Positions 16,995-24,264 of a stretch of 46,390 bases of DNA are shown in pieces. The stretch is from Solitalea koreensis (GTDB lineage: Bacteria > Bacteroidota > Bacteroidia > Sphingobacteriales > Sphingobacteriaceae). The notes beneath the pieces were generated by a model. That model was not told where the DNA came from. It saw only the letters and a program-made list of their open reading frames with translations, and ran no database searches. The number at the start of each line of letters is the position of its first letter. The first letter of the stretch is position 1. A program made the position numbers and the translations under genes. The DNA is taken from assembly GCF_900182575.1 (NCBI RefSeq), contig NZ_FXSZ01000013.1, positions 1 through 46,390 on the forward strand, read 5' to 3'.

Positions 16995-17001
16995 CTTTCA
17001 A

Positions 17002-18102
17002 TCAATTTTGAATGTTGGGTATAATTACTTCGAAACTAGACCCAACATTATAGGTAGACTGTACCGAAATAGTACCATTCATTTTATTCAGTGCTTCTTT
17101 TACAATGTAAAGACCAATACCATTTCCTTGACCTTCATGTTCTATTTTAGTCCGGAAAAACATAGTAAATATTTTATTTAAATATTCTTCTTGTATACCC
17201 TGTCCATTATCTTGTATCAAAACAGTTGCGTTTTCGGAATCAACTTTAACTTTTATTTTAACTACAGGAAAAGGTTCGCTCAATCTTCTAAATTTCAACG
17301 CATTATCAATCAAATTCTTTAACACTAAACCTACCCTAAACTTATCGCTAAAAAAAGGAATTTCTTGATCAACACAAAACTCATGCTTCACTAAATCAGT
17401 ATCAACATTTAAACTATCAATTGTTTCTTTTATTAATCCATTAAAGTTAATGTTTTCAAAAATTGATTCAACTCTGGTATTTTGATAGTACTCAATCAGT
17501 TTCAACACAAACCCATCGAGCTGATGTACACTATTGGCAATCATATTCAAATACCCATAAGGATCAACAACTGAATTCTCAAGCTTTGCCAGATTTACAA
17601 TGCCCAGAACAGACAACAATGGAGAACGTAATTCATGTGACGCACTGTAGATAAATCGACTTAATTCTTCATTGACCTTGGTTAATTCTTGGTTTTTTTC
17701 TTTAAGCTCTTGATTTACCCTGTACGCTTCATAGGCATTTTGTATGGTATTGCGAAGCTCTAGTTCATTCCACGGTTTGGTTATGTATCTATAAATGTTA
17801 CCATTATTAATAGCTCCAATTAACGACTCCATATCAGCATAACCGGTAAGTAAAATACGCCGAGGATCAGGATGTTCTTTAATGATAGAAGCAAAAAACT
17901 CGACGCCGGTACATTTAGGCATACGTTGATCAGCGATGATTAAGTGCACATCGGCATGCTCATTCAATATACCGACTGCTTCTTCGGCCGATAAAGCAGT
18001 ATAAATTTCATAATCTCTCCTAAATACGGCTTTAAATGAATTAAGATTATTCTGCTCATCGTCTATATAAAGAATCTTAATTTTTTGATTTGGTTTTGGC
18101 AT
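17002..18102 (-). CDS. Hybrid receiver-histidine kinase
   Basis: A 366-residue soluble protein with an N-terminal receiver domain (about 8-125; phosphoacceptor Asp58 in IIADQRMP), a coiled linker (about 128-150), a HisKA domain with phospho-His156 in SASHELRSPL, and a HATPase domain with the N box (NLIDNALKF), G1 (DNGQGI) and G2 (GNGIGLYIV). With the receiver first and no membrane segment, it is probably controlled by phosphorylation from another kinase, such as the 7TMR-DISM kinase 13 bp upstream. Its receiver is clearly paralogous to the protein encoded at 22191-22655 (shared ILYIDDE, DQRMPK, LLTGY, YRYI-KPWN blocks). Confidence 0.94.
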   Translation of the reverse strand: MPKPNQKIKILYIDDEQNNLNSFKAVFRRDYEIYTALSAEEAVGILNEHADVHLIIADQRMPKCTGVEFFASIIKEHPDPRRILLTGYADMESLIGAINNGNIYRYITKPWNELELRNTIQNAYEAYRVNQELKEKNQELTKVNEELSRFIYSASHELRSPLLSVLGIVNLAKLENSVVDPYGYLNMIANSVHQLDGFVLKLIEYYQNTRVESIFENINFNGLIKETIDSLNVDTDLVKHEFCVDQEIPFFSDKFRVGLVLKNLIDNALKFRRLSEPFPVVKIKVKVDSENATVLIQDNGQGIQEEYLNKIFTMFFRTKIEHEGQGNGIGLYIVKEALNKMNGTISVQSTYNVGSSFEVIIPNIQN

Positions 18103-18115
18103 AAATGCTTTACAG

Positions 18116-20257
18116 TTAAACTAAACTGTTTTGATAAATTTTGGGTAAAGTAAGCGTAAAGGTAGTTCCGACACCCGGTTCAGAATCAACGGCAATATTA
18201 CCATTATGCTTTTCAATAATATTAAAAACAATTGAAAGCCCTAAACCCGTACCTTCACCAACATCTTTTGTAGTAAAAAAGGGTTCAAAAATTTTTCTTT
18301 TTACACTTTCGGGCATTCCGCATCCGGTATCGCGAATAGTAATGATAACATGTTCGGGTTTATTTTGAGTAGAGACCTCTAAGATCTCTTCTTTATCCCC
18401 TCCTTTTAATTTCATTGCTTGGAGAGCATTGTTAAATATGTTCATTAATGCCTGATTCAACTTGCCAGGAAAACACTCCAAGGCATCCAAATGATCAAAA
18501 TTCTTTATAATCTTTACATTCTCAGGAATAAAATGACGTAAAAGAACAAAGGTTGAATCGATACATTCATGAATATCTACTGCTTTTAATTCACTTTCAT
18601 CCAATCGACTAAAGGTCCTTAATCCTTTAACAATCTCTGCGGTGCGACTGGCTCCTTCCTCTATTCCTTGTAATAGATTATTAATTTCAACTCCTAAATA
18701 GTCAATATCAATTTTGCGCTTGAAATCGTTAATTTCATTTAGCTGTAAAGCTATATCGGCTTCAGGACTTATTTCGTCATATTTCTTAATCACTTCAAAC
18801 AAATCATCGATATCCATTTGTAATGGCTTTACATTTGAACTTACAAAATTGATTGGGTTATTGATTTCATGAGCAATCCCCGCAGTTAATTGACCCAGTG
18901 AAGCCATTTTTTCGGCTTCAACTAATTGGCTTTGTGTATTTTTAAGCTGATTTAATGTGTTTTTCAACTCTTTATTTGAAACCTGAAGTTCCTGAGTTCG
19001 TTCAGTTACTTTACTCTCAAGCATTGCATTTTGTTCAAGCACCAACCGTTCTTTTTCCTTCAGTACCCGTAAAGCGTCAGCATCAGCTTTCTGTTTTTGA
19101 GCTTTTAAAATATTAATCTTATCACCAAGGGCAAATGAAAGCAAAGTAACCTCAATGGCCGATCCTGCCTGAAGCGCATAATATGTAAAATTATTATAAG
19201 GCAACATATTGAAGTTCCGCAATACAAACACACATACAGCTACAAGAAAAATAAACCAGGCAACCAAAAAGAATTTAGCGGTCCGATCTCCTTGTCGTGC
19301 AATTTTTATAGAGGCAATGAGCACAATTATGGAAGCTAACATGGCCGTAAACTGAACCATATTTTGACCCAAAACATGCAGGCTAAATAAACTTAACAAT
19401 AAGCATCCTAAGTAAGCTACATTAACCCAGCTTAATAAAGTGTTAAATAATGGCAATTTCAACTTAGTGTTCAAAAAAGATTGAATAAACACGATGGCTG
19501 TCAGCCCATTAAACACTGGAACGAGAACCGTACTGTGCTCCTCTATCCACACATTATTAGGCCATAGGTATTTAAATGCATACCCTTGTAATGTTGCCTG
19601 GGTAAGACCTACAAAAAGAATATAGAGTACATAGTATATATAGCTTTTATCTCGAACCGTAACAAATACAAAGAGGTTGTATAAGGCCATCACTAAAATT
19701 ATTCCGATGTAAATTCCAAAAATCAAATCTTTGGTGTATAAAATCTCGGAAATCATTTTATAACTCCCCAAATACATTGGTAATTGCAATTGTTCAGCAG
19801 CGCGAAGTTTTAAGAAGTAGGTTTGACTTTGCCCGACTGGAATTTTTAAATCAAAAAGGTAGTTTTGATGATCATACTTGCGTTCTTTATAAGCTCTATC
19901 TCCACCGCTACTGATTTTTTCAACCCCCATGTTAGTCTTCGTATACAATTCAACCTGATCAATTGTTGGGTATTCAAGTTCAAGAATGATGTTATTCAGA
20001 TCCGTTTTATTATTTACAGTAAACTTCACCCACCAAACAGAATTGCTGATCCCTAAATTAGGAATGGCATCATGCGTGGGTATAAAATCATTTCTAGACG
20101 CAACTTGATCAATATTTAGTTCTCCTTTTTTATCTTCCAAGATGGCCAAACTACCACCAATTGGCATTTTTTGATTCTTATCAATATAAGCAATCGTCTG
20201 AGCTAAACAGAGTTGAGATGGTATTAACAATAAGAAAAGCCAAAAAAGTCTCCTCAT
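18116..20257 (-). CDS. 7TMR-DISM sensor histidine kinase
   Basis: A 713-residue membrane kinase. After a signal peptide (MRRLFWLFLLLIPSQLCLAQ) comes a periplasmic beta-rich sensor region of the 7TMR-DISM extracellular type (about 25-165), then about seven transmembrane helices (about 178-375), a coiled coil (about 380-450) and the kinase core: phospho-His463 in GIAHEINNPINF, N box NIFNNALQAM, G1 DTGCGMPES, G2 GEGTGLGLSIV. In other bacteria this periplasmic fold often binds carbohydrates, but the ligand here is unknown. An in-frame upstream ATG at 20380 would overlap the preceding gene by over 100 bp; the ATG at 20257 gives a clean signal peptide and a 10-bp gap. Third gene of the operon. Confidence 0.94.
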   Translation of the reverse strand: MRRLFWLFLLLIPSQLCLAQTIAYIDKNQKMPIGGSLAILEDKKGELNIDQVASRNDFIPTHDAIPNLGISNSVWWVKFTVNNKTDLNNIILELEYPTIDQVELYTKTNMGVEKISSGGDRAYKERKYDHQNYLFDLKIPVGQSQTYFLKLRAAEQLQLPMYLGSYKMISEILYTKDLIFGIYIGIILVMALYNLFVFVTVRDKSYIYYVLYILFVGLTQATLQGYAFKYLWPNNVWIEEHSTVLVPVFNGLTAIVFIQSFLNTKLKLPLFNTLLSWVNVAYLGCLLLSLFSLHVLGQNMVQFTAMLASIIVLIASIKIARQGDRTAKFFLVAWFIFLVAVCVFVLRNFNMLPYNNFTYYALQAGSAIEVTLLSFALGDKINILKAQKQKADADALRVLKEKERLVLEQNAMLESKVTERTQELQVSNKELKNTLNQLKNTQSQLVEAEKMASLGQLTAGIAHEINNPINFVSSNVKPLQMDIDDLFEVIKKYDEISPEADIALQLNEINDFKRKIDIDYLGVEINNLLQGIEEGASRTAEIVKGLRTFSRLDESELKAVDIHECIDSTFVLLRHFIPENVKIIKNFDHLDALECFPGKLNQALMNIFNNALQAMKLKGGDKEEILEVSTQNKPEHVIITIRDTGCGMPESVKRKIFEPFFTTKDVGEGTGLGLSIVFNIIEKHNGNIAVDSEPGVGTTFTLTLPKIYQNSLV

Positions 20258-20267
20258 GGTTATAATT

Positions 20268-20990
20268 TTAACGTAAATTAATCTCAAGTTGATAATCGAC
20301 TTCAAGACTGCCCTTGGGACCTGATTCATTTTTTTGCTGTATTGGATTTTGGCGTAGTGACATGATCCGCTCATGTTCAACCGGCTCTGCTTTATTCAGT
20401 GTAAGCGGATCTCGAATAATCATAGATGTTGCCACAAAATCATCTTTAGGATAATAAAATATCCCATTATCGCCTAATGCTGTTTCAACTTCCCCTCCTA
20501 TTCTTTTCCCAATTCGTACGGTAACAGGAGCACATAAAAAAAACACTTTATCAACGGGTAATTGATCGCAAATCGCTATTCCAACTCGGGCCATAAATAT
20601 ACTTCCAATACCAAGCCCTGCTACTTCCCTTGAATTCCATAATCCACAAATTTCCGCACTACCTTTATTTGCCATCGTGTGAATACTACTATCGTATTTA
20701 CCTATAGCTGTTTCAATTGGTAATGGTACTCGAGCGTCGGCAAGCTGTACCCTTGCTCCTCCATATACCTTTGTTCCTTCCAGGTTTTCGGCAACAATTA
20801 CAATAGTATTCTCATGAGTAGTCCATTCGGCACCTCCGGATGTGACCTTAGCAATCCCGTAATGGATCTCCAATAACCGTTGATGCCCCTCAACAAAACG
20901 GACACACGTATCTGGATCATTAGGAGCTTTAAAAACCCTGATTCTAATGTTGCTTCCTACCGGTTCAGAAAAATTTGAAGTACTATGCAT
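20268..20990 (-). CDS. GNAT/autoinducer synthase-like acyltransferase
   Basis: A 240-residue protein of no certain name. Its layout resembles N-acyltransferases of the GNAT superfamily related to LuxI and FeeM-type N-acyl amino acid synthases: a strand ending in YGGARVQLAD (76-85), then AEICGLWNSREVAGLGIGS (112-130) where acyl-CoA or acyl-carrier binding loops would lie, a helix (MARVGIAICDQL), a strand (DKVFFLCAP) and a helix with VRIGKRIGG. The terminal 40 residues look flexible. The gene lies 7 bp after the E1-like gene and 10 bp before the sensor kinase gene. I prefer the ATG at 20990; an in-frame TTG at 21005 overlaps the upstream gene. Fold assignment is by pattern only; substrate and product are unknown. 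Confidence 0.6.
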   Translation of the reverse strand: MHSTSNFSEPVGSNIRIRVFKAPNDPDTCVRFVEGHQRLLEIHYGIAKVTSGGAEWTTHENTIVIVAENLEGTKVYGGARVQLADARVPLPIETAIGKYDSSIHTMANKGSAEICGLWNSREVAGLGIGSIFMARVGIAICDQLPVDKVFFLCAPVTVRIGKRIGGEVETALGDNGIFYYPKDDFVATSMIIRDPLTLNKAEPVEHERIMSLRQNPIQQKNESGPKGSLEVDYQLEINLR

Positions 20991-20997
20991 TATTAAA

Positions 20998-22128
20998 TTA
21001 AACAATCAGTTTTTCAAAATCGACATAGTAACGACCGGACGTTTCCAATGATCCTAACAAAATTCTCCTACAAGTATCAGTAACCATTGCTCCTCCCAAA
21101 ACTACAGAAGATGCCAACTGAGGCCATGTAGTAATGGTTTTTCCTAATTGAGAAAGCGAATATTTCATTCGTTCTGACATATTAAAGACGTCACACATCG
21201 GGCCAAGATACTCCAATTTTTGTTGATTACTTAAATGACGTAATTTACTTGGATCAGAAAGATCAAGGTGTTCCATTAAACCATGAAAAAGCGGACGTTC
21301 AGGCTCCAAATCAAATCGCTCAATATCAAGCATTCCACGATCATTCATATCCATAACTACTGGAATGCCTAACTCTCTAGCTTTTAACCGGCTAATAATC
21401 TTCATATCAACTCCATCGCATTCTTCCACCAGTACATCAAGCTTTCCATTGCTGGTCATAAAATCATCAATATTCGATTCACTGGCACCCTCATCGTAAC
21501 AACGTACTTTAATAAAAGGATCAATTTCAGCTATTTCGCGAGCAGCACATACCACTTTTTTCACATTCAAATCATGAATACCCACACGAATTCTATTCAT
21601 ATTACTCAATTCCACTCGATCAAAATCAGCTAAACGTACTTCTCCACAAACGCGTTCCATTATTAGGGTAAGTGCAATAGATTGGCCTACTGATAATCCA
21701 ATAACGCCAATCTTTTTCTGCATTAAAATATCGCGTTCTTCCGGAGTAATTTTATAAATATTCCTACTTGTACGCACTTCCACAAATTCCTTTTCATCTA
21801 AAATATGGACTAATTTATCTATCCATGGATAATACACCCACACTCCATAATCTTGCTCCGCACATCCGTCTAATATGACTGAAATTTTCTCCTCAGATTC
21901 CATTTCAGTAAGCTGCTTCGATGGATTTCTTAACTTCACAAGCTCTTTCAACTGCCCGCGGAGCTCATCATAGACCTTTATCCAAGGACGATTTTGAAGT
22001 AATTCCTGTAATTTTTCAGCATCTTCAACAATTGTCAATCTAAAAAAATAAGGTATATATCCCTCATTATCAGAAACATTCAGAGTTGTACTTTTTAAAA
22101 TTTCTTCAGTATTAAATTTTAATATCAT
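20998..22128 (-). CDS. E1/ThiF-like adenylating protein (Rv1355c-like)
   Basis: A 376-residue protein with an N-terminal domain of about 130 residues and a ThiF/MoeB/E1-type nucleotide-binding domain (about 138-290). Visible E1 features are the modified glycine loop GVIGLSVGQS (141-150), the acidic strand end LADFDRVELSNMNRIR (166-181) with Asp168/Asp170 and Asn/Arg, the Lys pair in NVKKV (189-192) and Asp238 in EECDGVD. These fit adenylation of a carboxylate. No ubiquitin-like or sulfur-carrier gene is adjacent, and no E2-like partner is seen. The layout matches proteins grouped with mycobacterial Rv1355c, but I cannot confirm that by search. First gene of the signalling operon. Confidence 0.75.
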   Translation of the reverse strand: MILKFNTEEILKSTTLNVSDNEGYIPYFFRLTIVEDAEKLQELLQNRPWIKVYDELRGQLKELVKLRNPSKQLTEMESEEKISVILDGCAEQDYGVWVYYPWIDKLVHILDEKEFVEVRTSRNIYKITPEERDILMQKKIGVIGLSVGQSIALTLIMERVCGEVRLADFDRVELSNMNRIRVGIHDLNVKKVVCAAREIAEIDPFIKVRCYDEGASESNIDDFMTSNGKLDVLVEECDGVDMKIISRLKARELGIPVVMDMNDRGMLDIERFDLEPERPLFHGLMEHLDLSDPSKLRHLSNQQKLEYLGPMCDVFNMSERMKYSLSQLGKTITTWPQLASSVVLGGAMVTDTCRRILLGSLETSGRYYVDFEKLIV

Positions 22129-22190
22129 ATTGGATTAATAATTGAAAGCAATTGTCTAAATCTCTAAATTTATTGTTTATTTTTAAAACG
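22129..22190. promoter_or_regulatory. Shared divergent promoter region of the signalling island
   Basis: Only 62 bp separate the start of the minus-strand five-gene operon from the plus-strand receiver gene, so both promoters must lie here or overlap. It is very AT-rich. I see no exact TAnnTTTG box on either strand. Confidence 0.5.
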
Positions 22191-22655
22191 ATGAATGAGC
22201 AAGTAATAAACATTTTATATATAGATGATGAGATTCATAATTTGAATGCTTTTCGGGCCTCATTTCGCAGAATATACAATGTATTCATTGCTGAATCAGC
22301 CGAGGAAGGTAAAAAGATTTTAACCCAAAACGACATTCATATTATCATCACTGATCAACGGATGCCTAAAATCACCGGTATTGAGTTTTTAGAATCCATC
22401 ATTAAAAAGTATCCCGATCCAATTCGTATGCTATTAACCGGCTATAGTGATATTACTGCTGTTATAGATGCTATTAACAAAGGACAAGTATATCGTTATA
22501 TCAGCAAACCTTGGAACGATGAAGAACTAAAAATGAATATTGATAAAGCGTTTGAGGTTTATACCCTTAAAAAGCAGAATAAAGAACTGACTGAAAAGCT
22601 CTTAGTTGCAAATGAACAACTAGAATTTTTGTTAAGACAACAATTGCTTTCCTAG
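22191..22655 (+). CDS. Response regulator receiver protein with C-terminal coiled coil
   Basis: A 154-residue receiver protein (acidic pair Asp12-Asp13, phosphoacceptor Asp55 in ITDQRMPK, LLTGYSD, and KPW with the conserved Lys), followed by a short predicted coiled coil (about 125-150). It shares most key blocks with the receiver of the hybrid kinase at 17002-18102, so one is probably a duplicate of the other. It diverges from the five-gene operon and is probably part of the same pathway. An upstream in-frame TTG (22152) is ignored in favour of the ATG. Confidence 0.93.
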   Translation: MNEQVINILYIDDEIHNLNAFRASFRRIYNVFIAESAEEGKKILTQNDIHIIITDQRMPKITGIEFLESIIKKYPDPIRMLLTGYSDITAVIDAINKGQVYRYISKPWNDEELKMNIDKAFEVYTLKKQNKELTEKLLVANEQLEFLLRQQLLS

Positions 22656-22748
22656 TATTTTTCCTATAAATTATTTTATATCACATTTAATTTATAAGCT
22701 ATATTAATAAACAAAGATACACATTCATAATTCAAGGTCATTATTATA

Positions 22749-22790
22749 AAAGCTGCAAAAAATAAGTTATACAACTATTTTTGCAGCTTT
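22749..22790 (+). terminator. Terminator downstream of the receiver gene
   Basis: AAAGCTGCAAAAA (22749-22761) pairs with TTTTTGCAGCTTT (22778-22790), and further pairs close the loop. It lies about 95 bp after the receiver stop. Confidence 0.75.
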
Positions 22791-22819
22791 CCTGATAAAA
22801 TAACGACTCCTCTCCTTTT

Positions 22820-22860
22820 TTAGCAACAAAACACTGTATATCAAATAGTTTTATTGCTAA
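22820..22860. repeat. Hairpin-forming inverted repeat
   Basis: TTAGCAACAAAAC (22820-22832) and GTTTTATTGCTAA (22848-22860) pair over 13 positions with one wobble, across a 15-nt loop. It has no T run on either 3' side, so it does not look like a standard terminator. Confidence 0.55.
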
Positions 22861-22904
22861 CAATTTGTTGAAAACAAAATTAACTTCCACCCCTCATCAA
22901 TCCT

Positions 22905-22912
22905 TAGCTTTG
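22905..22912 (+). promoter_or_regulatory. Candidate nrdBA promoter -7 box (TAGCTTTG)
   Basis: TAGCTTTG matches TAnnTTTG, but no TTG sits at the proper distance upstream. If used, the nrdB mRNA leader would be about 300 nt. Confidence 0.4.
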
Positions 22913-23226
22913 AAACAGCTCGTTAGGAATTATTATGCTATCCTAACCTTTAATGTTTCAGTGAATTAAGTATTTACGAATCCAAAAACTTAAAAAAATG
23001 CTCGATGCGCAGTAAAATCAGGCGTTATTTTATCTGCAGTACACGGTTCAAAACATTTATTTGAAAACCGCGTAGTAATACTAAACACTGTTTAGCCCCC
23101 ACAATTAAACTAACCAATTTCTGAGAGGCCCCCCTTGCCTAAAGTTTAACTGCTAAAAAGCAGAAGAATGAGTTATTTAATTAGTTAAACAGTATAGAAC
23201 AAGTAATAAATAAAGAAGAAAAATAT
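22913..23226 (+). promoter_or_regulatory. Long candidate structured leader upstream of nrdB
   Basis: No gene is seen here. Successive potential hairpins are: GCAGTAAAAT (23009-23018) with ATTTTATCTGC (23027-23037, one bulge); CGGTTCAAA (23044-23052) with TTTGAAAACCG (23060-23070, AA bulge); CTAAACA/TGTTTAG (23081-23095, one-base centre); CTGCT/AGCAG (23150-23163, AAAA loop); and a competing GTTTAAC (23144-23150) with GTTAAAC (23184-23190). It may be a regulatory leader or simply protein-binding dyads. No known riboswitch signature was recognised. Confidence 0.45.
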
Positions 23227-24198
23227 ATGGAACTCACGCATGAACCGTTACTGCAGGAAAACAAAGATCGTTTTGTACTGCTACCAATAAAGTATCCGGC
23301 AATTTGGGAAATGTATAAAAAAGCCGAAGCTAGCTTTTGGACCGCCGAAGAGATCGATCTTTCACATGATCAGAAAGATTGGGAAAACTTTAACGATGGG
23401 GAACGTCATTTCATTTCGCACATTTTGGCTTTTTTTGCAGCCAGTGATGGGATTGTGAATGAAAACCTAGCGGTTAATTTCATGAAAGAAGTTCAAATTC
23501 CGGAAGCACGCTGTTATTATGGTTTCCAAATTATGATGGAAAACATTCACTCTGAAACGTATGCGCTTCTTATTGATACGTATATAAAAGACAGTGTGGA
23601 AAAAAACAGACTTTTCAATGCAATTGAAACAGTTCCTTGTGTTAAGAAAAAAGCGGAATGGGCATTACGCTGGATTGAAAGCGGAAATTTTGCTGAACGT
23701 CTTGTTGCATTTGCGGCTGTTGAAGGCATTTTCTTCTCTGGTTCATTTTGTTCTATTTTTTGGTTGAAAAAACGCGGATTAATGCCAGGCCTTACCTTCT
23801 CTAACGAATTGATCTCTCGTGATGAAGGCTCTCATTGTGAATTTGCTTGCTTATTGTATTCAATGGTTGTGAATAAACTTTCAAAAGAAAGAGTTTATGA
23901 AATTATTGGAGATGCAGTTCGCATTGAAAAAGAATTTATTACGGATGCATTGCCAGTAGGCCTTATTGGTATGAATGCAAAATTAATGCAGCAATACATT
24001 GAATTTGTAGCTGATCGTTGGTTAGTAGCCTTGGGATATGATAAAATTTATAACGCTACAAATCCTTTTGATTTCATGGAGATGATATCCCTGCAAGGGA
24101 AAACCAATTTCTTTGAAAAACGTGTTGGTGATTATCAAAAGAGCGGCGTCCTCTCCGATAAGGAAAGCAACATGTTCTCCCTGGATGAGGATTTTTAG
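23227..24198 (+). CDS. nrdB: Ribonucleoside-diphosphate reductase beta subunit (class Ia, eukaryote-like R2)
   Basis: A 323-residue R2 subunit that holds the di-iron centre and tyrosyl radical needed by NrdA for deoxyribonucleotide synthesis. By spacing, iron ligands are Asp74, Glu105, His108, Glu166, Glu200 and His203, with the radical tyrosine at Tyr112 (MENIHSETY). Wording such as EARCYYGFQIMMENIHSE is closer to eukaryotic R2 than to the E. coli enzyme, as is usual in Bacteroidota. The order is nrdB before nrdA, with 66 bp between. The long upstream region may regulate both. Confidence 0.97.
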   Translation: MELTHEPLLQENKDRFVLLPIKYPAIWEMYKKAEASFWTAEEIDLSHDQKDWENFNDGERHFISHILAFFAASDGIVNENLAVNFMKEVQIPEARCYYGFQIMMENIHSETYALLIDTYIKDSVEKNRLFNAIETVPCVKKKAEWALRWIESGNFAERLVAFAAVEGIFFSGSFCSIFWLKKRGLMPGLTFSNELISRDEGSHCEFACLLYSMVVNKLSKERVYEIIGDAVRIEKEFITDALPVGLIGMNAKLMQQYIEFVADRWLVALGYDKIYNATNPFDFMEMISLQGKTNFFEKRVGDYQKSGVLSDKESNMFSLDEDF

Positions 24199-24264
24199 AA
24201 ACTAAATCGAACCTAAATAACGCTCCATTGATTTCAACATTATAAACTTAAACTCTCAAAAAAC

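Noticed and set aside
20258..20380. Longer N terminus of the 7TMR-DISM kinase from an upstream ATG at 20380
   Set aside because: It would overlap the preceding gene by over 100 bp and place 41 hydrophilic residues before an otherwise perfect signal peptide.
22829..22846. NrdR box upstream of nrdB
   Set aside because: Only the first half (ACACTGTATAT) resembles the consensus; the second half does not, and it lies nearly 400 bp from nrdB.
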